Shown here: positions 42,111 to 55,700 of the stretch, one piece after another | How positions within the stretch are numbered: position 1 is the first letter of the stretch | How the letters are laid out: each line of letters starts with the position of its first letter | Assembly: GCA_902729315.2 (NCBI GenBank) | Contig: LR746265.1 | Coordinates: forward strand, 7,807,392-7,871,391 | Direction: 5' to 3' | DNA: 64,000 nt | DNA from: Spirodela intermedia | Lineage: Eukaryota > Streptophyta > Magnoliopsida > Alismatales > Araceae | Notes under the pieces: generated by a model | Databases searched by the model: none | What the model was told of the DNA's origin: nothing | Seen by the model: only the letters and a program-made list of their open reading frames with translations | Made by a program: the position numbers and the translations under genes

Positions 42111-42340
42111 AGATCACTTCTCTCAAAATTAAATAATGCCCAAGGCCTACTTGCACATACATGTGTGTAAAATGCTCCTTTCTCTACAAATAGTTGGCCA
42201 CCAGGACGTGGTAAGGGAGTGACACACACATGTGTGAAGCAAGTCCTTCACCACTCAAGTCTAGCTCATGGCTCCTCTAAGTCTAGGTCTACCTAGTAAC
42301 CACAATGCCCCTTCGAGTCAACTATTGAGTACTAAGTTAC
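42111..42340. repeat. Left member of an inverted pair flanking the Athila-like fragment
   Basis: Reverse-complement similarity to 45401-45600. Shared phrases include 'gcacata.atgtgtg', 'gggagtga..cacata.g.gtgaag', 'cttca.cact..a..ctagct' and 'tggctcc'. These look like two LTR fragments of another family in opposite orientation. Confidence 0.55.
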
Positions 42341-42559
42341 CAATGTGTGGTGATATTATTATATTCTATTATTATATTTTCTACTAATCTAAAATTATGT
42401 TAAGTATTTTAACTTTAGACTTCTAAAATTAAACATATATTCCTATATTTAGTTTGAGGTTAAAAAGTAAAGGAAAATAATAAAACTAATTAAAACACAA
42501 AAATCTAGCTTTAATAATAGTTAACAACAAAATTTTGAAAACCTATTTTACCTTTTGTT

Positions 42560-44240
42560 TCTAAGTCAAATTCTTAAAAAAATAAAATCCATCATATTAA
42601 ACATGACTTTGCATCTTTCTTATTTAGAAAACATTTAAATATTACATGATCAGTATAAATAATAATTCTAGCTCTTAAAATATATGATTTCAATCTTTCT
42701 AAAGAAGATACTACAGCTAGTAACTCATTTTCAATTATGATTTAATTTAGTTAATCATCGGATATAGTTTTGTTTGTATTTGAAATTACTATTAGTTTTG
42801 ATTCTTTTCTTTGTCTTAGCATTGCTCCCACTACATAATTTGAAGAATCATACCTTATTTCAAATAAAAGAGACAAATTAGGAGCTTGTAAAATGGGTGC
42901 CTTAGTAAGTATTCTCTTAATTTCAAAAAGAAACTCAAAACATTTCTTATAAAAATTAAAAGGCACATCTTTAGATAATAATGTGGTAAGAGGTTTAGAA
43001 AATTTTAAAAAATCTCAAATAAGTTTTCTATGATATTTGCATGACCTAAGAAAGATGTAATCTATTTTTCTGATTTTGAGGGCTTTATTTTATATATAAT
43101 ATCAATTTTAACTCTATCCACCTCTAAAGCTCTTTCACTCACAATATGACCTAACACAACTACCTCTTTAGCCATAAAATGTGATTTCTCTCAACTCAAA
43201 AATAATTTTTTCTCTATACATTTCTGAAGTACATGTGGTAGATGATTTAAGCATTCATCAAATGATTCACCAAAAGTAAAAAAATCATCAATAAAAATTG
43301 TTAGACATTTTCTAGTCATATCAGAAAAATACATAGCATACATCTTTGAATTGGCTAGAACATCACAACCAAAAGACATATGTTTAAAAGTAGAAATACC
43401 AAATTGACAAGTGAAAGTCATTTTTTTATTTAAAATATCTATCTAGAAAATAAAAAAATATTTTTCCAACTAAGTTTTTAAAAATTTAAATAGTAAATGG
43501 TAGAAAAAAATAATATTTTCTAGTAACTGAATTTAATTTTCTATAATCAATACAAATCCTCCAACCAGTAGTTATTCTCATTACTATTTCATCTTTATGT
43601 TCATTTTTATAACTATAATACTTGATTTTTGGCACCACTTGTGTAAGATTAACCCATTTGCTGTCTTAAATAAGACAAATAATATCAACAGCCAACCAAT
43701 TTAAAATTACTTTGTTTACACTTTTTTATCATGTTAGGATTTAATCTTCATTATGGTTCACTAATTGTTCTAAAATATATACTATGAATAGATATATACT
43801 ATGCATGTAGATACTCATATCAATGCCCCTACAATCATCTATTTTCCAATGAATAGCATTTTTACTTTTTCGAAGTACATTTAACAAAAACTTTTCTCAT
43901 CATCACTCAAATCAGTTGTAATAATAATAGAAAATGAATTATGTTTCTCCAAAAATATATATTTTAAAAAAGAGAAGAGGTTTCAACTCTAAATTCAAGT
44001 GATTTTCTTCATTCTTCTCTCCCAAATTTATATTCTCTACTTCCTCTAATTCTTTCAACATAGAGTCATCAATAACATTTGGGTCATCCAAATCATCTAA
44101 AAGATCTATGGTATGACAATCATATACTTGAGATTTCTTTAGATCACTTGATAAATTTTAATTTCTACTAATTATTCTCCACAAAATTTTTACAATATAT
44201 GTGAGAAAATCAATATTCATCTTTACCATATGTCATATAC
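42560..44240 (-). mobile_element. Ty3/gypsy (Athila-like) pol fragment: RT and RNase H
   Basis: On the minus strand an acidic linker ending in NLELKPL (about 44130-43990) is followed by decayed reverse transcriptase. The catalytic motif is readable as FIDDF (about 43307-43293), followed by GESFDECLNHL and, across a stop, KEVVVLGHIVSE. The RNase H side gives TKAPILQAPNLSLLFEI and YVVGAMLRQRKESK (about 42920-42800). This order and these phrases fit the Athila/Tat branch. Several in-frame stops and frame changes show it is dead. No integrase or own LTR could be confirmed. Confidence 0.8.
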
Positions 44241-45400
44241 CCGTGTCACACCTTCCCTAGAAAGGGCGGGCAACAGGCACGGGTTCAAATCCTTTGAGAT
44301 AAAAAACTCATATGTTTTTACCTGATTATCGCGACTTTCTTGTAGATCATTGGTGAAAGATTAAGCAACTAGAATCACTAGATCATTAGTGAAAATTTCA
44401 TCAATGCAATTCACGGAGTATTGTTACTTAAATTGCTAAATGATTCACGATAAAAGGATCGCGAATCCATTGAGTAAAACATCTCCGATTGATCGACGAA
44501 CAAGTCGTCGTCGGGAAGAGGACGATCTGCCTGAAGATGAGTCGCCACCTCCTAAGAGTATATCGGATGTGATGAAGAGTTTCTTCTTGCTACATGGACC
44601 TAAGGGTGAAGCTCCCTAACATGCGCCCTACCTCTATCAACTTCTCTTCGTCGGGTGACAACTATCAGAGAGCTACAAAGTCGTCATTTTTCTGCTCCGC
44701 CAAGTGACAGCTGCCGAAGACAATTTGACGACCCATTTCATTAATTTCTAGACTTCTCAAAGAGATCTAGAGATTACCCACATCGTCCTTGTCCAAGAAG
44801 AGCCTTCGAGGCTATGGACATGACACAACGATCCTTCCGAACGCTCAAGATTCTAGTACATCACTAATGCATCGTCGTCGCAACACCAGAACTCTATTTT
44901 CCTACTTTTAACTTAATTTTTATTTCATTTAGTGATAATTTGTTGATTTTAAGTTTACTAACCTATACTTCATTCAATTACAATTCTTTCGACTTTTACA
45001 GATGTTAATTTGATCAATTAAATCTCCTATAATTATTTACATAAGAATCACTGAGTAGAACTCTATTTCTATTCAATTCACATTCGTGGGGTGCTGATGT
45101 CATCCTAATGTCTGCACCCTTATTTTCATTTTTATGAATTTTAAATATATTTTATTTTCATTTCTTAGTATAAAATTTATAGAAAATAGTATTCTTTGAG
45201 AAAAATTTCGAATAATTACCTGATATTATATTACATCAATGTGATCAATTGAAAAAATTACTACTATTTTTTGAAATTTTTATTGAATTATAATTGATAT
45301 ATTTTTTAAAAAATACTTTTAAATATTCAAAAATTCATATTTTTTAGTTTTATAAATTTTAAATTTATGTGATTTACTATACAACAACTAATTCATGTCA
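44241..45400 (-). mobile_element. Solo LTR family copy F, truncated, inverted
   Basis: The minus strand starts TGACATGAATTAG at 45400 and follows the family to the 'gtgtcacaccttccct' region near 44241, where it ends about 500 bases short of the normal end. It retains GGGTTCAAATCC, the B-box-like site with one change. It abuts the Athila-like fragment. Confidence 0.75.
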
Positions 45401-45600
45401 AGGGGCACTATGCTCAAGTGAGTAGAACTAGATTGAAGGGAGCCACAAGCTAAGTTCAAGTGATGAAGAACTCACTTCACGCATATGTGCATCACTCCCC
45501 TACAATAGACCAATGTCCAACTAGTCATGGAGCAAGGAGCGTTGTACACATTTGTGCATATGAGGGTGAACCACCTTTTATCTTCTCCCAAGATGTTCTT
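45401..45600. repeat. Right member of the inverted pair
   Basis: Partner of 42111-42340 in reverse complement. It begins directly at the outer end of solo-LTR copy F. Confidence 0.55.
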
Positions 45601-47380
45601 GGGTGTTATTTTATTTAGGGAGAAGAGATCTTTATTGTGAGAGCATAATTTTGATACATATTTAGTTCAATTTATGAAAAACTTTAGACATGGGATTAAA
45701 AAGTCTCATTTCCTTTAGTGCAACAATCTGCGGTGTAGTGTGATCCAATAGCACTCAATGGGCCATGATATTAGATGTGTGAGATCCTACAGCAAGTGAA
45801 CTACTACAATACCCAAAGTGTAAAGCAATCTATTGGCGATTTGTGAATCTAATGCCGCTCAGCGCATATGTGACTAGAAATGATGATCTAATAGTGAGTG
45901 AAGTGTTATAGTACTAAGGACTTTAGTTATTAGTTAGCAACAATTCATACCAAGTTAATCCTATGTCCCTCAGCATATGACGTGACCAAGCATATTTGTC
46001 CAGTAGCATGCGAAGTGCCATGATGCTAAGAAAAGCTTTTGCATGCACCATCATCAAGGATATAAAGATAATAATTAATTATTATCTAGTAAAATAGATA
46101 TTATCGATTATCTTTGTAATCCCAATGGCAATCGCAAATATGACATTTGTTTCCTCTCTCCTTTTGAGTGATCAAAACCTCTAGCAATTGGAGAGCTTGT
46201 TTGTTCCTCTCTTAATTGCACTCAAGGCCTCTAATGACTAGTAAGCTCTTCTTTTCTCCCCTCAAATGACAGTGATAGTGTGGTCAAGCTCTCTTTTTGG
46301 TAGAACTCTCTACAAGTGATGCTACACTTCCCAACAATACTTTTGTAACTTCCAACATGGTGTGGCATATCTAGACAAAGTCAAGTCATTATGTTGGTGC
46401 TCCAATTACCTAAGAGGCAGATTAAATTTGGGCAATAATTTATTTCCTACATTTCTCATTTATTCACATACTTTCAATATTTATTTATATTTTATGGTAA
46501 GTTATTTCCGTTTTATACATGTTTTGATTAAAATGAGTAAAACGAATTCAAATCCTGATGAATGATCTTTATTCCTTTTAAAATCCTCCAAAACTTGTCT
46601 GAGATCAAGCTAAGATTGTTTCTAACTTATTTCTATTGATTCTTAAAGTAGGATCTCGACATGTTCATATTCTTGACATTTTGCGAATAGTAGGGACTTT
46701 TCTATTTTGGAATGCAAAATCAGCGAGATTAAAGGCTACTTAATGATTGTTGAACTATTCAAATATGATGGAGACATTCATGATTAACATCATGTCATGA
46801 GTATAAATTCTTGAGCACACATTTATTCAAGAATCATGGTCACCATGAAAATGAGTTAGCCATGTTTCTCTATTTCTTTATAATCATCTTATTTATCTCT
46901 CTCCCTCTCTAGTGAAACCTCTTCGTCTCTCTCCTTCTCTTGTCAAATCTCTCTCTCTCTCTATCAATCTCCCTCTCTTTCTTTCTATTGATTGATTTCC
47001 CTCTCTCCCTCTATTTTCTTCTCTCTCATGAGATGTTTATCTCTTTCCATCTCATGTGAGATTTCTCTCGTCCTCTCTCTTTCTCTCTCTTTTGCAAGAG
47101 ATCTCTTCTCTCTTTCATGAGAGCTCTCTCTTTTCCTCTTTCCTTTCTTCGCTCCTCTTCTTCTATTCTTCTCATCTCACTCTTCTATTTTATGTTTTCT
47201 ATTAAATAATGATAAAATATTAAAAACACTCTATATTTAAAATAAATTAATTTTTCATGATGGATTAATCAATCTCCTTATGTTTGATCTGAGACTTATA
47301 TCTATATTTATCTTGTTAAGTCTTAGTTATAAATATTATTAAATAATAGGTATTTAAACATAATGTCAAGTGTACATTAG
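45601..47380. other. Retroelement-like intergenic DNA; CT-rich at about 46880-47160
   Basis: The composition and phrases up to 46360 look like a further LTR, but I could not find its ends. A degenerate pyrimidine-rich stretch lies at about 46880-47160. No gene. Confidence 0.4.
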
Positions 47381-48028
47381 CAAGATTTAAACCTTTTTCG
47401 ATCACCCATCTACACGAGAGAAAATGAAATAATTACATAAATATTTTTTTTAAAGTGACATCATAAGTATATCTCCTCATAAATAAGGGGTATTTTAGGT
47501 ATTAAAATGATTAATTTTTTTTTTCAGAAGCTAGACTATCAATTTAGTCTCACATCAATTATTTGTTCAGTTCTAGAGACAAGTATATAGTAATATGACA
47601 TTCAATAATTAATGTGTCACTTTCTTGTATGTGTACAACCACTCTTTTTCCCATGCCTAACTAGCCACTAGTGATGTGAAAGGGGAGTGACTCACACTTG
47701 TCCATTATCAGTTTATCTTTGGCTGCTCTAGCCTCTACTCTTAGCTCCGCCCAACTATGATTCCAACCTGCTTGTTGGCCTAATTAGCTGACTGGTTCTC
47801 CTCTTTTTTTATCTTTTTAATTTATTTTATTTATCTTTATTTATTTCAAAACTAGGATTATTAAATTATATAAATTCACATAAAATCACATAATTAGTCA
47901 AAAATTCACATTAATCAACTAAAAAACACTTTCCATAATTTAACATAAATATAAATCTATTTATCATGAGTTAATATTAAAACTATATTAGTAATTAATT
48001 ATTAACTCATGATAATGAAGACTTATCA
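47381..48028 (+). mobile_element. Solo LTR family copy G, 3' part only
   Basis: Matches the last ~650 bases of copy C, from the mutated 'gcaagatttaaacc' (equivalent of the reverse B-box) through 'gggagtga..cacac' to the family end ACTTATCA at 48028. The 5' two-thirds are absent. Confidence 0.75.
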
Positions 48029-50209
48029 ATCCTAAATTCACATCTTTATATAGAAAGTATCACCAAGATTCTTTGGTGATATAGGGCTCAAAGGTTATTA
48101 ATCAAATACATTAGCCATCTGACTAGTATTGAATTTGTAAAGAAATCAAATTTGAAAACACAATAGTTTCTATAACAACATAAAGAGTAGTAATTTTAAG
48201 TGGTAAAAACCCAAAAAATTTCAAAAAATCAATATCATGAGAGTAAAATACATTTATTGAATTCCAATGAAGATATTAGTCATTATTACTTTGACTTCTT
48301 CATGAATTTATATTCAAACTCATGCATAATTAAGTTTGAGAACAATAAGATTAGTATGATTAGCAAATAAATTATTTCACAAACATATACAATAAAACTA
48401 TTTGATTGGGTACTCATAACGTTATGGAATGTAATGTCAATTTGTGAAGCCCAATCCCCTTCTATTTACCAGGAAATATTACTAACAGCCATGGACCAGC
48501 ATTTTATTTGCCACCAGCCACCTTCAATCCTATTGACTAGGGCTCCAGCTTCTCCATTTTTAAGTGAATCCCCAATGATTTAGTCACATCCCAACAACTT
48601 GCTTCCCTCCCCTTACATTTTGCAATTGATCCATAACAATGTGTTTGTTTATTTTCATTGGCACTAGCTCGAGTGGTCAGAATAAGCACTATCAGGGTTT
48701 GCTATTCTATTTCAAGTATTTTAAACCCTAGCTTCCTCCCATTATTTGGATGAACCAACTATGCCACCAATGACCAGTAAAAGTCTGATCTCAACCCTCT
48801 ACTTGGAGACCTCAAGGCCATGTTGGTCCCTATGGAAGGGGCCACTACAAACTTGTCCAATCATGCCACAACATTGTGGCTCCCAACTGTTGTATCTTCA
48901 TGATAACTCTTATTAATTACATGATAAAATGCTTAATATTTAATAATTTATTTTTTAATTTTTAATTCTTTTATAAGCTACTTTAATTTTAAAAAATAAT
49001 ATTAAACTTATTTATATGATTATCTTATTAATTTCTAGAAATTACATGATGAAATTGACTATGAAATATTTTGATAGGTTTTTCAAATGGTTAGTATTAT
49101 TATCAAAATACTTCTATGTCAATTGCATTTATTTCTGAATTTTTCCTTAATTTTATTGAAGTTTTTTAAATTTTCTTTAGCTTATTATGATAAATAATAT
49201 AATAATAATAAAATTAAAATATGAGACTAATTTTTTTTAGGTTTTCCACATCAACAACGGATGTAACAAATATAGCGAGAAGTACAGCAAATGATTTGAC
49301 AAAATCAACAGAATTAACACACAAGAAGATAGAAAAATACTAGGGGAGAAAGAATGGAGCATCTTTGATCAATCTATCACTTTCCACAATCATTTTCTTT
49401 CTCCTCCCATGGTGGCAAACATTGGATTTGCCCAAATCATCTTGTTCGATACAAATAATAAATTTTTTCTCGATTTCTCCCTAATTCAACCGCTATAGAG
49501 GTTGAACTTCATCCACAAACTCGTTTTATTCTTCGCTTGATACAAATGACAAAGAATTTCTTTTGAGGATCCTTCTCCAAACACCATAGCATGCTCAAAG
49601 TCGAACCACCGGTGTTAATTGGTTCCAGCAAGTGATAGTTGTTGAGATTGTCATTCATCGACTAGAGATTGTGTAGGAATACATTTGGTGCACAGCACAT
49701 GCCCAAATCGATCAAATTTGGATGAAAAATTGATTGTTAGCCATTCCATCCATTCTTCCGTAAAACTTGAATCTTTGAATCTATTCAGTTCTACGTTGTG
49801 TTACTAAGAATTTCTCTTTTCAAATAAGAGTTTATTTCTAAATATTTCGGCTTTGATTTTGAGAAAGAGTCGATGTATCTTTGGTGACTTGAATTTTGGG
49901 GGTGTTCTTTGTGGGCTAATGTCAGCTAACATAAAAATCCCTCATTTCTTATTTTTAAATTATTTTAATTAATTTTCACGATTAAAAATTCTAAAAAGTA
50001 ATCTATCAATTGGAAATTATAAATAGAATTAACTAATTTTTTATCTTTCTTGTATTCAACCTATAAAACCCCTATAAAATTAAATTATTCTAACTTAGCT
50101 TATTTTCCAGCATTTATAAATTAGAAATTTGCTGAATTTTATTTACAATGATAGAAAATATTCAGTCACTTCCTCAATTGGTCTAAATCAGACTATGTTC
50201 TCTACCTTT
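48029..50209. other. AT-rich intergenic DNA
   Basis: No gene or element recognised. Confidence 0.45.
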
Positions 50210-51080
50210 TAGCTAATGGGTATGTCGCAATCCTCCACAAGGACATTGTCCTGAACTACTCTGACAGGTGCTTCTTGTTGGAAGTATGTGGAGAATGATC
50301 AAAGCTGATTCTTTGGCATTAGACAGTTGGGGACTTCTCAACTGCATATGTTGGAGGTAGGGATCAAGAACTCGTCAGACTTCATTTACATGTATGGGCT
50401 TGTTCAGTGGAAGCAGGATATCTAAGTGTGCGGTTGGGGCAGATGTCTGCAGTATCTTGTTTGGAATTGGCGAGCGGTAGCCCAGAGGAATGTCTATATT
50501 CCCAGCTCCAACCTGATGTACAAGATCAGCCCTACTTCTTCCTCACCGTCATTCATTCTGTCTCCAGCGAGTGGCATGAGCACCATCGGTGACCGTGAAG
50601 AGAATATGACAATCTTAAAACCAACTATCATCGATTTATCTTTCATCGCATTTCGTCTGACGTCAAGGTGAAGAGATGTCAGCGTCTCCCTCCATTCAGC
50701 CGCCACCATCTATACCTCCCAGTCTTTCCGGGGCCCCATCTCCTCAACAAAAACTAATCCCTTCCTACGGGTCCATCTCCTCAGTACACGTCCAACTGTT
50801 AAAAGGCAAGGCAGACATGCGTTGACACGTAGAGAGCCAGTGGTAGGGTGGTATCTACTGCAGGGCGGCCGTTTTCTTCACTGTTTGCATCGTCGCAGCG
50901 GCCATTAGGACAATCGTACGTCATTCGCGCCCTTTTCCCTCTTAATGTTCTAAAGCACGATGATCCTGGGTGTCGTAGCATGCTCTGGTCACCCACACTT
51001 GATCCTGAGGTAATAGGACCTCGGCCGGTTCCCACCATCCCGGCCCTCCCTGTTTCCAGTGACTGCCATCCTCCAGTCTA
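50210..51080 (+). pseudogene. Truncated CRK pseudogene (DUF26 part of exon 1 plus intron 1)
   Basis: The first part (to about 50290) matches the end of the first DUF26 of CRK1: 'cctgaactactctgacag' aligns with 'cctgcgctactccgacca'. The second part (50350-50600) matches the second DUF26, with VGIKNS, YMYGLVQ and KISPTSS readable. The second cysteine motif is lost, with W for the first Cys and a stop after KQDI. The signal peptide and most of the first domain are missing. Similarity continues into intron sequence of CRK1: 'aaggcagac', 'gccattaggacaatc' and 'aaagcacgatga' at 50800-50965 match about 26320-26450. It is therefore a genomic duplicate that decayed, not a retrocopy. It lies about 1.7 kb upstream of CRK2. 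Confidence 0.85.
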
Positions 51081-51768
51081 GTTGCGTGTACTTCTCACCT
51101 ATTAGTCAAATGGGTGTCACACGCCGACGGCACTTTTTCCGCCGCCACACTTGACTCGTCACAAACGTGACTTTCTTCCTGGTTCATTCGACCCGCCATG
51201 CGAGAGAACCTTCGAGGAAGGGATCGCGAACGCAGAAGGCAGCGACAGACACGCGGGGAGTTCATAAATATCAGAAAAATATGTGTGAATCCGCTAAAAG
51301 GTTTGTTGACTGCCATAAATTATCTTTCCAGAGGAGAACTCTGTACCCTGTGTTCTCAGACCTCCACCAACCACACTAAGTTTGATCTTCATGATAAAAA
51401 AAGCACAGTTCCTTCACAGTTACTAATCGAGAATTTTTTTCTCAATCTTTAATTGAACAAATGCCAGTGAAATCTATAAATCATCATAAAAAATTGTAGA
51501 AAAACATTACTCCATCTAATAAATAATGTTACAATTCATTCATTTTCGGAATCTTCCAATTCGCATATTCAACTGTAGCCCTTTCTGTCCGTTAACTTTG
51601 GCACCCGGGGCATTTCCTTCACATGCTGAAACAAGAAAGCCTATTTATGAAAAACATAGTCCTTTCCTTTTCATTCAATAACACTAAGCAGCATTCTGAT
51701 GCAGAAACAAATATACGTTTCATATGACAATGTCGTATTGTTTACTACGTATAACGTTGTCCTCTCTT

Positions 51769-52257
51769 TTGACTTCTGTTTTTGGTTATCTTTGAATTTT
51801 TGACCATTACTTTACTCAATTTATTATATTAATACATAGGAAGTTATAGGAATTTCTCTTTCTTCTCCGCGTTGACTTCTTCTGACCGATATCTTGTATC
51901 CAGATATTTATGTTTTCGTTTTAGAAAAACCACTGAAGAAGAATGGAATATACGTAGATATAGTTTTATCAGAACCAACAGTTATTTCCAGGGCTCCAAG
52001 GCCAGCTGAATTAATTGCCCTCTTTACATTTTAAGTTGACTTTTAAGTCCCCAAAAAATCGTTTAATCATCTTTTGGTCTTTCCATCTAGATATAGCAGC
52101 TTCTATGTCACTTGATGTAAGAAAAACTAATTGACCCTCGTAGAAGCTCGGTGATAGCTACGTTACTAGTTATGGGGATAAGTTCATCCTTTTCATCTAA
52201 AGTATAGATAATGTAACTAATCAAATAAAGGCACTAAAAACTAAAAATGTATTGACT
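51769..52257 (+). promoter_or_regulatory. Six W-boxes upstream of CRK2
   Basis: TTGACC/T motifs on the plus strand lie at 51769-51774, 51800-51805, 51872-51877, 52036-52041, 52131-52136 and 52252-52257, about 0.5-1.0 kb upstream of the CRK2 start. Two more (53969-53974 and 54026-54031) are in CRK2 intron 1. W-boxes are WRKY binding sites and CRK genes are commonly pathogen-induced. A CT/C-rich tract at 52479-52498 may be part of the leader. The remaining sequence between 51081 and 52771 shows no gene. Confidence 0.5.
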
Positions 52258-52771
52258 TTTAGGTCCTTGGAGGTTCAACTAAAGAATAAAGAAGCTTATC
52301 ACTGATTCAATCAATTTACCATGGATCAATCCTTAAAAATAGCTGGGCGTACATTCTGTTTTCAGTCAGCACTTTAATTTTCTGATGGACGACATTGGAG
52401 AAATATTTTATTTATCTTAATTTTTAGTTAACATGACGTTAATTTTTTTTTACAAATATTAAATTACCTTCGACATCTCTCTCTCTCTCTCCCCCCCCAT
52501 GACTCTGTTTCTATGTTGCCAAGCAATCAATCGGAGATGTGGCGAGTGTTTTTCGCGTCAAATTATTTCTTCATTTATGACGCAATAGGATTTAGTCTGT
52601 TCGGCTTTCCTCACGGCGACGAGTGAATACTCGCTAGTCCTCATGTGACTTTTGCTCCTGGGAAGCTTCGCCTCAGTATCGGCGGCGGCCCCACAGCACT
52701 GGACTTAAGCAGCCTTCTTCTCCTCTTCGAGCTCCCCATCCCCCCCCCCCCAAAACCCCGGAGAAGAAGAA

Positions 52772-55700
52772 ATGGAGAGGTTTCTTCCCTTCAGCGGGCC
52801 AGCCGGCAAGCTCACCGTTCTTTCCATGCTAGCCCTTCTCAACATCCTGTCGGCGCCGCTCGGTCACTCGCAGGAGAATCCCATCTACCTCTGGTGCTCC
52901 GGCAACACCAACTACACCGCCGGCAGCGAGTACAAAGCGAACCTCGACCTCCTCCTCGGCAACCTCAGCGCAGTTCCCGCCAGCGCCGGCCGGGGCCACT
53001 TTCGCAATGCCTCCATCGCCGACTGGACCAACCCCAATGCTGTCTACGGCCTGGTCCAGTGCCGCGGGGACGTCCTCGCCGCCGACTGCGCCTCATGTCT
53101 CAACCGTTCGGCCTCGGCGGCGGTCCTCCGGTGCCCTCTCCGTCGGCGCGCCGCCGTTCGCTTCGACTACTGCCTCCTCCGCTTCTCCGACCAGAAATTC
53201 TTTGGAAACATGGACGATACAGAAAGGAGCTCCCTGGTGAACTCCAACGGTGCGCCCGACCCGCTGGCGTTCGACCACCGGCTGATGGATCTCATGGTGG
53301 AGATATCCTCTCAGGCGGCAGCTGCGAGTTCCAAGTTCGCCGTGGGGATCAACAATTCCGATTCCTCAGTTATCTACGGATTAGTCCAGTGCACTCAGGA
53401 CCTGTCAGAATCCGAGTGCAGCCAGTGTCTTCAGGGTCAGATCAGCATCCTGCCCAGGGGGGAGATCGGGGCTCAGATCCACGTTGCGAGCTGCTCGGTG
53501 AGGTTTGAAACCAGCATTTTCTTCGCGACTTTGGCCATCTCTCCGCCCCCGCCGCCGCAGAATCGGAGCCTTCCGTCCCCCCCCCCACCTCTGCCTGCGA
53601 ACAACGGCGGCAACGGAACTGACGTGAGCTCGGGTGGCAAAGGTAAATCGCGAATTAACGCACTCCTTTTCAATTTGATTGTCCGGCGGTCCTTCGGTCG
53701 TCAGTTCATCTGGTCCCTTCAGGTCAAGATCAGTACTTTAATCATCTATTACTCGCGTTCAGAAACAAGGCCGCGTGTTAATTCTTATCGCTTTCACCAC
53801 ATCTTTGAACAATTGTCATATTTATTCTATTTCGGAAAATATGTGTGGCTCATCTAGCTCCTAGCAGTTCTTGACCAAGCATGCAGTATACCGAAGCTTA
53901 TAATCCGTTAAGTCGCCTATACGTACAGATTATATGCGTTCCTCTTTAATCTGACCAATCCTCCACGTTTGACTTCTTGCTTCTTCTGGGAAAGTATAAA
54001 CAATCATCATTAGTTAGAACCACCGTTGACTGAGTCCCCTCGAAATGAAATTCTAAATTCATATTATTCTATTTCAGAAAATATGCTTGCTCTTATCCAG
54101 CTCCTAGCAGTTTTTGAAAAAGCATGTGCCATACAGAAGTCAATAATCAACATTCTTCTATATCGGTAAATCTTCTTTTTATTCAGGTCAACCATTTTTT
54201 TGACCATGCAGGTGAAAAATAGCATGATATGCAATAAAGTAGTTGACAATGATGCAATAAAGAAGTCAGCTTTAGGAATCGATTTAGGGTCTCCATAAAA
54301 TACTAAATGAAGAAACCAAAATAAACTCCATAGATAAGAACATACTTTGAGCCATACCCATCTTCTGACTTCTGCTCAATGACAGTTATTTATTGCTGGA
54401 GAAGCTCCAATGTTTTTCTAACACGATGATGATGATTACGATGATTTCATATGCATTTTTATTTAGTTACGATTAATATATTTTTATTTTCATCGGTAGA
54501 ACCTTCGTTATATAATTTATCTCGTGGGTCTTTTCTATATGGGACAGAAAACACTAGCAGATCGTGGAGAATCATCCTGATCATCGTGATCCTATTATTG
54601 GTTGCTGTGATAGTTCTCCTCCTTATCCTGCTGATTCATTTCAGAAGAAGGATTCCAAAAGGGTTGCCACTTAGTGAGTCTTCCACGATATGAAATGTCA
54701 ATAATATCCATAAAAAAATATTCGATATTTTTCTAAATAGTTCTGATTTCTCTCCTCAGATCTTGTCAAAGATCAGGAGGTTATAACAGCAGAATCTCTA
54801 CTTTTTGACTTTCGAACGCTTAAAATTGCCACCAGAAACTTCTCTGAAGCTAATAAGCTTGGAGAAGGCGGATTTGGTCCAGTTTACAAGGTAATATTTC
54901 ACTAGTGTGAGAAATACATCATATTTTCAATATTTATTTTAAATATTCCACTAATGCAAAGTTCTTGATTCTACACAGGGACTTTTACCAGATGGGCAAC
55001 AAATAGCGGTGAAAAGACTATCTAAACGTTCCGGGCAGGGCTTGGCTGAACTGAGAAACGAGGTCGTCTTGGTCGCCAAGCTTCAGCACAGGAATCTTGT
55101 CAGGCTGTTAGGATTTTGCTTGGAAGAGGAGGAGAAGATGGTGATCTATGAGTACTTGCCTAATAGAAGCCTCGACAATTTCCTATTTGGTACTTAGGCC
55201 TCCTAAACTTCCTCTTTCATGATTTATTTTCTATTTAATCACATTATTAAATAGGAAAATATGAATATTATTTTCTGTCGTAGTTTCTTGCAAGTCCTGA
55301 CCCCTGCTCCATTGCACGTTCTATTTCATCTAATATGGGCTTTGTATCCTTTGCCAACTTGAACTAGATAGACATGGGCTTTTTTCAAAGTGATCTACCC
55401 ACATCTGATGATCCTAATCACGTTTTCTACATGTTCATGGTAGATCCTATCAAGCGCCACGTTCTAGACTGGGAGAGGAGATACAAGCTTATAGAAGGAA
55501 TTGCTAGAGGGCTTGTCTATCTTCACGAAGACTCGAGGCTGAGAGTCATTCATCGAGACCTAAAGGCCAGCAATGTGTTGCTAGATGAGAACATGAACCC
55601 AAAGATCTCTGACTTTGGCCTCGCCAAGCTCTTCGGCATGGATGAGACCCATCGGAACACTAGTCGGATCGCAGGCACTCAGTATATCTCTCCTGCGCTG

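Noticed and set aside
52645-53508. Arg/Pro-rich plus-strand frame overlapping CRK2 exon 1
   Set aside because: It is a shifted frame of the DUF26 exon.
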